This document shows, piece by piece, positions 31,141 through 41,733 of a DNA stretch of 64,000 nucleotides. This DNA is from Lysinibacillus pakistanensis (GTDB lineage Bacteria; Bacillota; Bacilli; Bacillales_A; Planococcaceae), in assembly GCA_001312325.1 (NCBI GenBank), contig BBDJ01000026.1:12011-76010 (forward strand), read 5' to 3'. The position numbers and the translations under genes are program-made. Every line of letters begins with the position of its first letter. Within the stretch, counting starts at the first letter, position 1. The notes under the pieces were generated by a model, which was not told the origin of the DNA, did not search any database, and saw nothing but the letters and a program-made list of their open reading frames with translations.

Positions 31141-31368
31141 ATGATGTTGGTCACTCAGTCGTGTGTTGTTGCTTTCGCACAGATAAATTGCCACAGGACG
31201 TGCGTTCTTAGACTGAGTTCCTCTATTCCAGTGGATGTTTGGACACCCTCTGAAAAGAAGCTTAAATTCACATTCATCTCACCACGTATAGAGGTGAGAG
31301 ACTTCTGTATCTGCTGCTGCCGCTATGCTTTCGATACAAAAAAACATTTGCTGAAAGAAGTTAAAAAA
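31141..31368. repeat. Interspersed mosaic repeat, end blocks and module C
   Basis: Begins with ATGATGTTGGTCACTCAGTC (also 63906) and CTTTCGCACAG, then a stretch with CCAGTGGATGTTTGGACACC, then module C matching 23578-23697, ending GCTGAAAGAAGTTAAA right against the terminator at 31369. Confidence 0.65.
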
Positions 31369-31395
31369 AATCCTTCACCGATTACTGTGAAGGCA
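31369..31395 (-). terminator. Terminator of the sigma-factor operon, overlapping the last stop codon
   Basis: CCTTCAC / GTGAAGG stem, followed on the minus strand by TTTTTTTT. The stop codon of the last operon gene lies inside the hairpin. Confidence 0.8.
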
Positions 31396-31929
31396 TGCTG
31401 TATTTATAATATTTATGACACGCTCGAAAATAGAATACAAAGAAGAAATAAGCAACCAACTGTAGCACGGAACCTATAAAATGAACATTCTCTCGCATAC
31501 TTTCTTCAACATTCATTGAAAATGCTTGTATAACGAAGCCGCATAGCATCAATGCTATATATGTCTGATAGGTTTTAAATGTCTTAGCTTCAAGTGGCTT
31601 ATTATAATGAATGTGTAATAATAATTGAAAAACACAATACATAAAAATGATAAATAAAAATTGCATAAACTGTATTCCAATGTCCCCCAGTATCTTATAA
31701 CCTAGCCATTGATCTAGCTCCACAAAGAATGACAAGACTGCCAAAATAATTGCGAAAGTTTTCGTCCAACGCTTTAAGTTATGAAAGGACGGCAACAGGT
31801 GAATACCATATATAAAAGATAGATAACCAATAAAATCTGGAAATATATCTGGTAATCCGAAAAAAACTTGAATCCATATAAACAAAAGACACACCATTCA
31901 CTATATATTCGTAGGGCTTTTTCATTATT
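31382..31929 (-). CDS. Membrane protein of the ECF sigma operon (frame-interrupted)
   Basis: About 182 residues, five or so membrane helices: FVELDQWLGYKIL between the first pair, FMQFLFIIFMYCVFQLLLHI, YIALMLCGFVIQAF, LVAYFFFVFYFRACHKY. The upstream ATG at 31929 (MKKPYEYIVNGV) overlaps the previous stop as TAATGA and becomes in-frame by removing one T near 31890, so I prefer it to ATG 31897. No family recognised; probably part of signal sensing with the anti-sigma-like protein. Confidence 0.6.
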
Positions 31930-32481
31930 TTACATCTCCTTCAATTGCTTTCACGAGGTAGTTATCCTGTTCCTTTAGAATCTCATCTAAACGTTCTTGC
32001 ATATTCGTAAATGATCCAATCATTTTGTTATCATCATAGAATTCGCTATAGCTTGGTTCTTCAATATTTTGATTCTCTGCATATAGTAGATTTCCGACCC
32101 ATGCTAAAAAGGACAGTGAAAACGTTAAATAGACAAGTCTTCCTTTTGTAAGCCCCTTATAATAAACGAACAGTATAAATAATAAGAGGGCAAGCATTAG
32201 GAAAACACATAATATATTCGTAAGATTTTTCTCCTGATTAATGGTTAATAGTGCTGCGTTTTTCAGGTTGATTGATTGCCCTGTACCAATTATGAATACA
32301 AATAATAGAACAGCTAGCGTCACTGGAATGGTTAATATTGTCGCTATAGAAAATCGTTTTATCTTCTTTATAGGAGTTTTTTTCAAGGCTCTGACGCAAT
32401 TGCTTTGAGAAATCTATATTTGGATCTTTATCAGGACGTTTTTTTTAGTGCGTCAAATAACTCATAATCACGTTCTTCCAT
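31925..32481 (-). CDS. Probable anti-sigma membrane protein (frame-interrupted)
   Basis: About 184 residues. Cytoplasmic N-terminus MEERDYELFDALKKRPDKDP followed by NIDFSKQLRQSLEK, then two membrane helices (IATILTIPVTLAVLLFVFII and VFLMLALLLFILFVYY plus a third weak one) and a charged tail with MQERLDEILKEQ. Position right after an ECF sigma gene, with TGATG overlap of stop and start, is the main ground for calling it an anti-sigma factor. Breaks near 32445 and 32384 (7 A instead of 6). Confidence 0.6.
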
Positions 32482-32990
32482 CAATCGTCCCTCCCTACTT
32501 TTTTTCGAAGCCTTGTCATTGCCCGATGAAAATCAACACGTACCTTCACTTCCGAAATGCCCAAAATCTCAGCGGTTTCTTGAATCGTGTAGTCTTTTAG
32601 CATTCTGCAAATAATGATTGTTCGATCATGTGATTTTAATGTCATTAACGCCTCTTGTACTATTTGCCATTGCTCATTTTTCTCTATAAATTCCAGAGGC
32701 TTTGATACTTCTTTCAATACCGGCTGCCAGCTAAGTTTTTCTATTAAAAGTCTCTTTACTTTTTCCCTTCTATGTATATCTACTGCTGTATTTCGTGCAA
32801 TTGACAATATCCAAGTTTTTACTTTATCCATATCCCTTAAATTATTTAACTGCTTCATCACCTTGAAAAATGTCTCCTGTGTAATATCCTCTGCCTCTTC
32901 TCTACTATTTGTATAATAAAGCGCAAAATGATACACATCTAGATAAAAAGAATCGTACAAATGTTCTATTTTTACTAGACTCTTATCCAA
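32481..32990 (-). CDS. ECF-type RNA polymerase sigma factor (SigX/SigW group)
   Basis: Intact, 169 residues. Region 2: FYLDVYHFALYYTNSREEAE, DITQETFFKVMKQLNNLRDM, KVKTWILSIARNTAVDIHRR. Region 4: LMTLKSHDRTIIICRMLKDY, TIQETAEILGISEVKVRVDF, HRAMTRLRKK. The start is TTG at 32990 behind GGGGTGAAGC. A promoter with ECF-type elements lies just upstream (33023-33048), implying autoregulation. The regulon cannot be read from the window. Confidence 0.9.
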   Translation of the reverse strand: MDKSLVKIEHLYDSFYLDVYHFALYYTNSREEAEDITQETFFKVMKQLNNLRDMDKVKTWILSIARNTAVDIHRREKVKRLLIEKLSWQPVLKEVSKPLEFIEKNEQWQIVQEALMTLKSHDRTIIICRMLKDYTIQETAEILGISEVKVRVDFHRAMTRLRKKVGRDD

Positions 32991-33022
32991 AGCTTCACCC
33001 CACTTTCTACACTCAGAAATAA

Positions 33023-33048
33023 GTCGCTACAACAAATAATTCGTTACA
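33023..33048 (-). promoter_or_regulatory. Candidate ECF-sigma promoter for the sigma operon
   Basis: On the minus strand TGTAAC (33048-33043), 16 bases, then CGAC (33026-33023). This is the SigX/SigW-like pattern (TGTAAC, 16-17, CGAC/CGTA) in the right orientation, about 33 bases before the sigma start codon. Confidence 0.65.
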
Positions 33049-33146
33049 CTTTTCCCACTTTTTTTTTATATAACTAGCGTAAAATGCCTTATTCTTTTCA
33101 TGATTTACTCTCTTGTATAATGAAATTACTGTAAGGAGGTGTTAGT

Positions 33147-33567
33147 TTGCGTTTATTTTACCAGCAAAAAACAATTGGAAAAAAAGTCGCGTAAACTTCA
33201 AAAGATTGCATTTACAATTGAAGAGCCTGTCTATACCTTGAAAGAATTACTACTACAGCTCGTCACACAGGAGGTTCAGAATTTTAACGAAAAGGCGTTG
33301 GATACACCGCTTCATATTTATCTAACTGAGGAGCTATTAGAGGATGCTGTTCATCATGGCAAGATACATTTTGGCGAAAAAAAAAATGCCACTGTTCAGT
33401 CTTTAGAACAGGCTAAATCGACAGTGATTCAAGCTTTTGAAGATAAACTGTTTTTAGTAGTCCAAAATGAGGAGCAATTAAATTCACTTACAACACCACT
33501 AACAATTCAAGAAGATGACGTTTTTACTTTTATAAAATTAACGATGCTAGCAGGACGAATTTGGTAA
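33147..33567 (+). CDS. Uncharacterised protein upstream of the DUF4132-like gene (frame-interrupted)
   Basis: About 140 residues, starting at TTG 33147, seven bases after AAGGAGG. The repaired sequence reads MRLFYQQKTIGKKSRKLQKI, then FTIEEPVYTLKELLLQLVTQ and DDVFTFIKLTMLAGRIW. One extra A near 33183. Mixed alpha/beta, no membrane segment. It ends 11 bases before the giant gene and is surely co-transcribed with it; a partner role is inferred from position only. Confidence 0.65.
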
Positions 33568-33578
33568 GGAGGAATCCC

Positions 33579-36500
33579 ATGACACTTTCTCATGAACAAA
33601 AACTACAATTTCAAAGTAAAATTGATACCGCACCATCTGCTATTCAACCAATAGCTACAGCATTGCTTCAATATATGGATACACGTGATTATATTATTGA
33701 GCAGCAAATTGCTGATTTGAAAATCTCAACACTTGAGGAGCTATTTACAGGTCCACTAATTGATGTACTAACACTCTTTTCTTCACAGGAACGAGCACAA
33801 AATATTAAGAAGCTGGCATTACGTTATGATACAGCAATGTTTCAGACTGGTATTTTGCGTAGATCGTTTCGTTCCGCTCAACCAGTACAGGATCACCTTT
33901 TTCAATGTCTGCAATTAATTGAAGAAATGCTAACATTTGAAGAAATCAATTTACAGGAATTATTGACGAACCACGATCAATATGAGCATGGTACATATCC
34001 TAACTATAGCTCCTATGTGATGAAGCAAGAGAATATAAAGGTAATGCCATTTAATGTTTTTGAGCAATTGCTTGCTGAGGAGCTATCATTACAAAACCCA
34101 GCTATTGAGGAAGCTATTGAAAATATCCTATTTGATGAACATCAAAGTAGCTTTTTTTGGCTATCCACTAATACGAGGGATTTTTAAATCAACCAATAGT
34201 CGCCTGCATGAAGCACTTGGAAAGCTATTAGTTGCGGCAGCAAGGCAAGAGGGGCTACGTCAAGCTATTGTTGAGAATATCGATCATGGTACCTTAGATG
34301 CACAGCTTACAATCATGAAGCTTATTCAAGAGCACCAGCTAACTCGCTTCTCCTCGGTTATTCGTGCTGTCGATACTTGGATGGGACTTGGCTATAATAG
34401 CTTTGAAAATCAAAAGATTACAGAGGAAGTCTTGTCATTAGCGATTCAAGCTATTGAAAACGACAATTTCACTAAGGAGTTACTGCAAAGCGAGCGAACA
34501 ATAGATATTTACGTGGCACTCTGGGCAATTTCTACAAAAGATTACATGCAGCTTGATATGGTTTTGCCAGAGTTGCTAGGACGCCAAAAGCATGTCCAGC
34601 TTACAACACTTGCGTTCTTAAAAAAATTTAGGAAAAACTTCCTTTACTGCACAATATGTCAAAGATATTATTTTAACAACAAAGGATATTGAGCTCTTTA
34701 CTTTTGCTTGGGGGAATTTCCTCCATGTAAATAACTATATTAACAGTGAATATGCTAGGGATAACGATTGGTCTAAAGATTTACAAACGTACATGCAAGA
34801 AAATACACAGCTTCAAAATATTGAATATCCGCTATTTAATCAGCTCGAATGGGCAAAGAGTGAGGTTTCAAAGGATGGTCTAACAATTGCAGGAAAACCC
34901 CTATCCTTCGTATATGCGCACATATCTTTAGAGGACATTATTTCAACACAAATTATTTTGGCCCATCATTTACAGGATGAAGAATTATTTCAACGTATTA
35001 TTGCGAATGCGGATGCCTACTCACCTACTAGCAGAATTGGACTTCTTAATATTTATTGCCTTGATAATTCTACACAAGGAAAGCGCGATTTTCTATTTAG
35101 CTCTTTACGAGACCGAAGCTCTATTAATCGTTCCCTCGCGCTCAAAAAGATACAGCTATTAACACCTACTGATCATGAAATTTTAAAAATTGAGGATCTT
35201 TTAGCAAATAAATCTGGCTCACTTCGTAAAGAGGCTATTTCTCTCTTAAAGCTACAGTCACAAGAGAAAATATTGCAAAGTGCCGAGCGACTTATACAAG
35301 ACAAGAAGCAATTAAAAAGACTTGGTGGACTTGAGTTGTTATTAGAAGCCTCAAAAGAATATCACTTATCAAATGAACAAATTACAGCTTTATGCAAGAC
35401 GCTACCAAAAGTTACTGCAACAGAGCAAGTGCTTTTAGATCAATTGTTAACAAGCGATATTCCAGAATATAACGAGGAAAATGGCTTTGGCTTATATACA
35501 CCACACCCGCCTATTCAATACCAAAACATTTCTAATATCGATATCAAGGTAGACGGTGAAGAGGCATGGAAGCAGCTAATTCCAATTTATTTGCAGGCAC
35601 AAATGCCACTTGAGAAATTTTTTTGACTATGATGTTCATAAACTTTTAGCAAAGCTTGAGCGACTGATTCAATTAATTGATGTTCATGCTCATTATGAGT
35701 ATGAGACATACCAGTGGAATGATACTCTAATGACAACAACCTTAGGACAAGACTATAACGTTATAGCCTCCAAAAAAAGAGAATAGTAAAAACGCTAGTC
35801 TTGACGTCCATCCAATACCTGAGGAAATCATACAGTGGATAAAAGAAGAAAAATTCAGCACAGAGGATTTAGCTTATTTCAACTTTTATAGTAATCTGTC
35901 TCAATACCCTGCTGTCCACGAAATTAGCGAAGCAGCACACGCTCTTATCGCTCCAATCCTTAACTATGCACAAATTAAAGAATATATTGCTAAGTTCAAT
36001 GCGTTAAAGCATGAGCAAACACTGGATCGAATTTTTACTGTGCTTTCACAGGATTTAGACAATTTGTCTGGGGAGCAGGAGCTTCATAAACAAGCAGTCG
36101 AACTTTTAGAACAACATTCACAAGGGTTCAATGTTTTCGAGCAAGCAATTGGTATAATGCTTCAGCTGCTATCTCAAATACCACCTGAACAGTGGAAGCT
36201 CGAAGTAAGAGATAAGGGGTATTATTATTATCGTTCGACTTCCACTATAGTAGATTTAGATGTAATCGATGCCTTTGTTGATAGATGCTTCTCAGGCTAT
36301 ACGACGTATGGCGAATATGTCAAAATGCTCGCTATTAACGAAGAATTAACAAAGCGCATGCAAAAGGAACAGTTTAGCCCAAGTGTATTTAATTTAAGCC
36401 TATTCCAATATTTAGATGCCCTTCAAGCAGGATTATTCACACAGGATCATTTATTTGAGGCCATTTTCACGAATACATTAGCTTCTGAGGTATTGATAGC

Positions 36501-38678
36501 ACCTAATAAATTAATCGAAAAGTATCAAAAGTCATTTGAAGATTTATCGACTCTTCTTGCTATACGTGAGCAGGCAATCAAGCGAATTTTAGAAATTGAG
36601 CTTAAGCGCGGCGATATTCCTACTGCCGTAACGAAGCTTGCAAGCAGTATATCCTATATAGAAGGTATTGATTATTTCTTTAAAATTTTACAGGCACTTG
36701 ATGGAGAAAAGCTTGCTCGGGGCTATATTTGGCAGGCAGAAACGAAAAAGGATGTTTTCTCACGTCTTCTTGCAAACTGCTATCCTAAAAAAAAGAGGAA
36801 TCCGCACAGCAGTTAAAAGATGCATGGGAAAAAAACAGATATTTCAAAAGAGCGATTAATTGAAGCAATGATGTATAACCAGCATTGGATCGATCTAGTT
36901 AGTGAAGTAATTGGCTGGGAAGGCTTAAAAGAATCTGCATGGTACTTTATCGCCCATACAACCGACTACTTATCGGATTTTGCTAAAGATCAAATTGCCC
37001 TCTTCTCAAGCATCACTTCCGACGATTTCCGAGATGGGGCATTTGATTTAGGTTGGTTCCAAAGTGCCTATCAAACAATTGGTGCAAAAAAATTTCAAGC
37101 TTGTTTATGATGCCGCAAAATATGCATCAGAAGGAGCAAATCATCGTCGAGCACAGCTTTATGCCGATACTGCAATTGGAAAACTCAGTCCAAAGCCATT
37201 AATGAAAGAAATACAAGATAAACGTAATAAAGACAAGCTTCGTGCACTTGGTCTTATCCCATTAAAGAAATCAGATGAAAAGGATGCTCTAATACGTTAT
37301 CAGTTTATTCAACAATTTTTAAAGGAAAGTAAGCAATTCGGAGCCCAACGTCGTGCAAGCGAAGCACGAGCAGCAAGTATTGCACTTGAAAATCTAGCAC
37401 GCAATGCTGGTGATGGAGAAACAACAAGATTTACATGGCGAATGGAGCTATCCGCCTTTCATGAAATGAAACATTTATTTGAAGCACAGCAAATCGAACA
37501 TATTACGGCTCATTTGCAGATTAAAGATGATGCTGATGTGGAAATTATCGTGACAAAGGATGGAAAACTTCTTAAAAATATCCCAACAACATTGAAGAAA
37601 AATACACAGGTTATTGCATTACAAGAGGCACGAAAAGAGTTGAAGGAGCAATATAAACGAGCACGGCCAGCGCTTGAACAGGCAATGGAGTTAGAAACAG
37701 TCTTCCATGCTGAAGAGCTCATCAATTTATTAAAGCATCCGATCCTAGCTCCTCTTCTACAAAAGCTTGTCTTTAAAAGCGATGTGTATATAGGAATGCT
37801 CACTGCAGAGGGCATAAGGCTACTATCAGGTGACATCATTTCACTTGCACCAACGACAACATTAAAAATTGCCCATCCATATCACCTACTTGAAAGTGGT
37901 CAATGGCGTCAATGGCAGGCTTATATGTTTGAGCACAAAATAAAGCAACCGTTTAAGCAAGTGCTCCGTGAGCTATATGTGATAAATGAAGATGAAAAAG
38001 GGCAAAAAAAGATCATTCCGCTATGCAGGACACCAAGTAAATCCATCTCAAACGGTAGCCCTTTTAAAAACAAGAGGCTGGCAAATTAGTTATGATGAAG
38101 GACCTCGTAAAGTGTATTATAAGGAAAATATTGTGGCCTCGTTATATGCACAGGCAGATTGGTTTACCCCAGCAGAAATTGAAGCGCCTGCAATTGAGGG
38201 TGTTTATTTCTATAATCGTTTAACTGGCAAAAGCATAGTCTTAGATGATATTCCTGCAGCAATTTTCTCTGAGATTATGCGAGATATCGATCTCGTTGTT
38301 AGTGTTGCGCATGTTGGTGGTGTAGATCCCGAGGCAAGTCATTCTACAGTTGAAATGCGTAGTGTGATTGTGGAAGAATTAACAAAGCTATTAAAACTTA
38401 CAAACGTAGAAGTGAAAAAACAGCATGCTCTTATTGAAGGTAAACTTGCTAGCTATTCACTACATTTAGGTAGTGGTGTTGTCCATCAAATGGGTGGATC
38501 AATGATTCCAATAATCGCTGTACAAGCGCAGCATCGTGGACGTATTTTCCTACCAATGGTGGATGATGACCCTCGTACAGCCGAAATCATGTCGAAGCTA
38601 TTACTACTAAGTGAAGATACTAAAATTAAGGATCCTGCCATTTTAGGGCATATCCGTAGCTATGAACAACAGCGTTAA
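33579..38678 (+). CDS. Giant DUF4132/DUF5724-like protein (~1,700 residues, frame-interrupted)
   Basis: The first ~1,200 residues are helical and HEAT-like with no catalytic motif I recognise (SSLRDRSSINRSLALKKIQL; LLANKSGSLRKEAISLLKLQ). The C-terminal ~450 include FTWRMELSAFHEMKHLFEAQ, a DUF4132-like core (LLKHPILAPLLQKLVFKS, LKIAHPYHLLESGQWRQWQA, YMFEHKIKQPFKQVLRELY) and a last domain starting SFRYAGHQVNPSQTVALLKT. The family includes E. coli MolR-type proteins with no firm function. Start ATG 33579 after AAGGAGGAATCCC. Seven frame breaks: 34160, 34623, 35623, 35771, 36789, 37090 and 38008. Confidence 0.72.
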
Positions 38679-38708
38679 CCTGTGCACACAAACAACTGGT
38701 AACATTTT

Positions 38709-38745
38709 AAAGTGCCCTCCTTGAACATTGGAGGCACTTTTATTG
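38709..38745. terminator. Bidirectional terminator between the DUF4132-like gene and the defence pair
   Basis: AAAGTGCC-TCC and GGA-GGCACTTT pair, with TTTTA on the plus side and TTTTAAAATG on the minus side. The stop codon of the convergent TOPRIM-like gene overlaps it. Confidence 0.8.
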
Positions 38746-39474
38746 TACATCAGATTTTATCATTTCAAATAACAACGGGACATTGGTTCCTCTTTGCAAT
38801 GAATGACAGCCATCCATTAAAAATGCCCAGCTTTTTTTTCATTTTTTTCTCTATATGGCAGCTCTTGACTAACTGGTAGAAATCCCCTTAAATACTCCTC
38901 AATAGTACCGGTGAGATTTTCCATAAAATCATCCGCCTTATGCACTTTTTCTGTTGGAATTTCATTGCGCTCATTCCATAGTACATGTTCTAAGTTCGTA
39001 GAAAAATAAAATAGTTGATAGGGTACTTTTAAACGGTTAATGCTGAAGTGGTCATTCGCCACTAAGATCCTAGCATTATTCGCTTTCATTTCATTACGTT
39101 GCTCAATTTGCTCTTTGCGTTTATCCGAATTCACTAAGATTGCATCCTCCGTATAAAACAAATTTTGCTCGATATCCTCCTTCACCTTAACAAATTCTGG
39201 TGCAATAAAGCAGCCATCTGCATCTGTGATATGAACAACAGCCGTTAAATCCTTTGCTAAAAATTTATATTTATTTAAATAGCCCTGGATTACTTTAACA
39301 ACACTATTTTTGATATTTGGGATACGCTTATTGGCATCCCATTTTGTCAAAATATCCTCACGCTGAACGTCAAAGCGAATCATTGAGTTTGCAAAGTATT
39401 CATCTAAATAATCCTCTAAGATAATCTGCTCTGTCTGTCCCTCAACAATAATTAGGAGAATTTTTTTTAGTCAT
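38740..39474 (-). CDS. TOPRIM-like protein, partner of the ATPase (RloB/AbiLii/AriB-type candidate, frame-interrupted)
   Basis: About 244 residues. The start ATG overlaps the ATPase stop (ATGACTAA). Repaired, it begins MTKKILLIIVEGQTEQIILE; the VEG glutamate (residue 11) followed by HITDADGCF (acidic pair at 84/86) is the arrangement of TOPRIM/RloB-type nuclease folds. The C-terminus ends GTNVPLLFEMIKSDVQ after repair. Breaks near 39465 and 38830 (one extra A each). ATPase plus TOPRIM gene pairs include AbiL, PARIS and OLD/Gabija-type defence systems; which branch this belongs to cannot be decided by eye. Confidence 0.6.
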
Positions 39475-40805
39475 GCTGCACACCTGCTTTTCTAAATGCA
39501 CGCTTCATTTTAAATGATTTTGTTTCCTTATAAACTTCCTCATCCTGACCACCAAGCTGGATAGCACGTAGGTAAACATCCCTAGCATTATTTACTTCCT
39601 TTATTCCTTTTAGCTGTATATAGCGGTGATCTTCATTTGTTGTTGTAAACCATAAATTTTTAATGGCTAGCACCTCTAACACACGTAAATTATGAGATGT
39701 AAAGATAAGCTGACCTTTTCCATCCTCATCTATCACTGTTAACAACTCACCTAACAAATATTCAAAAACACCAGAATCTAATTCATCAATAACGACACAT
39801 GCATTAGGATTGTTGTATACCGCAATAAGCAAGCTAAGGACAGAAATAATTTTTAATATCCCCTCTGACTCCGTACGAAGCGGTAATTCACGTTTTCCCC
39901 GCTTGGATAAAAATTCAAAACGAACCCCTTTTGCCCCACTATCCATCATTTGTTTCGTAATAACATTAATTTTTATGGTCAGACCTGGGATCATTGCTGA
40001 CAATACTTGATTACTTTGTTCGACAACCTCACATAACACATAGAAGGTCTCTTCTGGCAATACTGCTGGTCCCTTTAAATCATATGGTATTAAACCTCTA
40101 GTTCTCTCTAAATGGATACTAAAGGGCATGATTCGCTCCTCAAACAATGGTGCGATATTTTGATTATTGATAACATGAAAATCTTGAGTAAAATCAATCG
40201 CTATATTTTGAAGAAGCTCCATCTCCAGCTCCGAAAGCTGTTCTTGTAATAGAGGCTTTAAATCTTTATGGAAAATAAATGACATATATTGTCTTCTAGC
40301 TAATTGCTGTACAACTAGCAATTGAATACGTGCTTGTTCATTCAAATCAGTCAGTTTAGCATTACGTAGCTGCACATCATCATCTGTAACAGCAATTAGT
40401 ATCTTCGTACGTTTACCCTTGTCATTTTCCCGATACGTAAGTCGTTCATGAACTGTGTATAGTCGATACTCATCCTCTTTTAGCTCTACATAATAATTGA
40501 CAAAAAAATGTACCAAACTGATTTTCCACAAGAAACTCAAAATCTATGCTAGCCTTACCCTCTCCTGCCATCACTAAGTGTTTTTCTTGTACAGGTAATT
40601 TCACCTCTGCTATCCAGCCTGAAATTAGTGCTTTCAATATACTGAAGGCATCGACAATCGTTGTTTTACCTGAACCATTCTGTCCATATAAGCCTACAAC
40701 ATTGGCCTGTAAAAATGACTCGAAATTTACTGCAATGGAAATCTCACCGTGACGAACATTTCGTAAATTATGCAATATTATTTTCTTAATCTTGATAATT
40801 GCCAT
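39467..40805 (-). CDS. AAA_15/OLD-class ABC-type ATPase (frame-interrupted)
   Basis: About 446 residues. Walker A GLYGQNGSGKTT at ~38-49, a long insert (~85-300), signature-like SEGILKIISVLSLLIAV, Walker B ACVVIDELDSGVFEYLLGEL and switch His in FTSHNLRVLE. This is the SMC/RecF/OLD-like layout found in RloA, AbiLi and AriA, not that of a transporter ATPase. One break near 40503 (7 T instead of 6). First gene of a two-gene operon with the TOPRIM-like protein; the promoter should lie in 40810-40930. Confidence 0.75.
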
Positions 40806-40938
40806 TATGCAAACACCCTTTTTTTTCTTATTATAATGAAAATCAGTATATTTTATAACAATTTCAATTTTAAGTATACTCGTCTAAAAACTAGTGGAAT
40901 TTTGAATATAGGCATAAAAATAAAGAAGGTGTGTTTCA

Positions 40939-41164
40939 TTGGCATATGTTACTCCCGACAATTTTAATCAACAATTTTATTCTGGTATAAAAGAATTTGG
41001 GTACTCTCTACTGGCACTAATCAAGGCAATAACAGATTTTTGAATCAGAAGGAAGAACTGATGATGAAATCCTGTTAAATATAGGGACAGTAGAGGTCAA
41101 TCAAATAAGGGACAGCCTCTATCCCCTCCTCAGCTACATAATAGCCGGGGCTTACCAGGAATAG
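40939..41164 (+). CDS. Small uncharacterised protein divergent from the defence pair (frame-interrupted)
   Basis: Starts at TTG 40939 after AAGAAGGTG. The sequence MAYVTPDNFNQQFYSGIKEF, GYSLLALIKAITDF, then (after removing one T near 41040) ESEGRTDDEILLNIGTVEVN and QIRDSLYPLLSYIIAGAYQE. About 74 residues, amphipathic. No family recognised. It shares its upstream region with the ATPase gene. Confidence 0.55.
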
Positions 41165-41195
41165 TGTCTGGCATTTTAGGGAACTCAAGATCCAA

Positions 41196-41245
41196 TAAAA
41201 ATGCTTTCTACTAGTTCGTTTTAAACTAATGGAAAGCGTTTTATA
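41196..41245 (+). terminator. Hairpin after the small gene
   Basis: GCTTTC-ACTAGTT pairs with AACTA-GGAAAGC and is flanked by A- and T-runs, about 35 bases past the stop at 41164. Confidence 0.6.
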
Positions 41246-41733
41246 AAAATAGGCTATATGCTTCACCTATTTCTATCATAATAATATTTGTAATTGAAAA
41301 GACCCAATTTAAAAAATAAAAGATGTTTTTCACCTATAATTTAATTCTTAAAATCAACTTCATGAATGTTACTTCTTATAATTAAATATTTAAAAATTAA
41401 TAAAATTTTATAAAAATATCAACACGAAACAGTTATTCTTGTACTATTATACCTGTTTTCAAAATTTTATTTTAAAGATCATAAGTCGAAATAGTAAGTT
41501 TTTTTGGGTTGTGAATCATTTTTTTTGGCAGTATAGTTGTTTAATGTCAGGGGATGTTTGGATTATTTTCCATTCATAAATATTTTAATAAAAAGGTATA
41601 CATATCTTCCACGAAAATTACATCAGGACTGCCAAATGTAATGTTCTCTACTATTTACTTTTGACCATCTCAGCTGTGAATGTCTATTTTTTTACTTAAA
41701 ATATGTTTTGTATATAATTATAGGAGGAAGAAC
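41246..41733. other. AT-rich intergenic stretch
   Basis: About 490 bases of very AT-rich sequence before the chemoreceptor gene. I see no gene, RNA fold or clear operator; it presumably holds the chemoreceptor promoter. Confidence 0.5.

Noticed and set aside
30940..31194. Open frames on both strands across the 48-bp tandem repeat (HVAAATLALRFRTEKQ-type peptide repeats)
   Set aside because: They exist only because the repeat unit is a multiple of three; no ribosome site, and the same DNA blocks occur elsewhere as noncoding mosaic elements.
41075..41266. Minus-strand 63-codon frame
   Set aside because: Overlaps the better supported small plus-strand gene and its terminator; no ribosome site.
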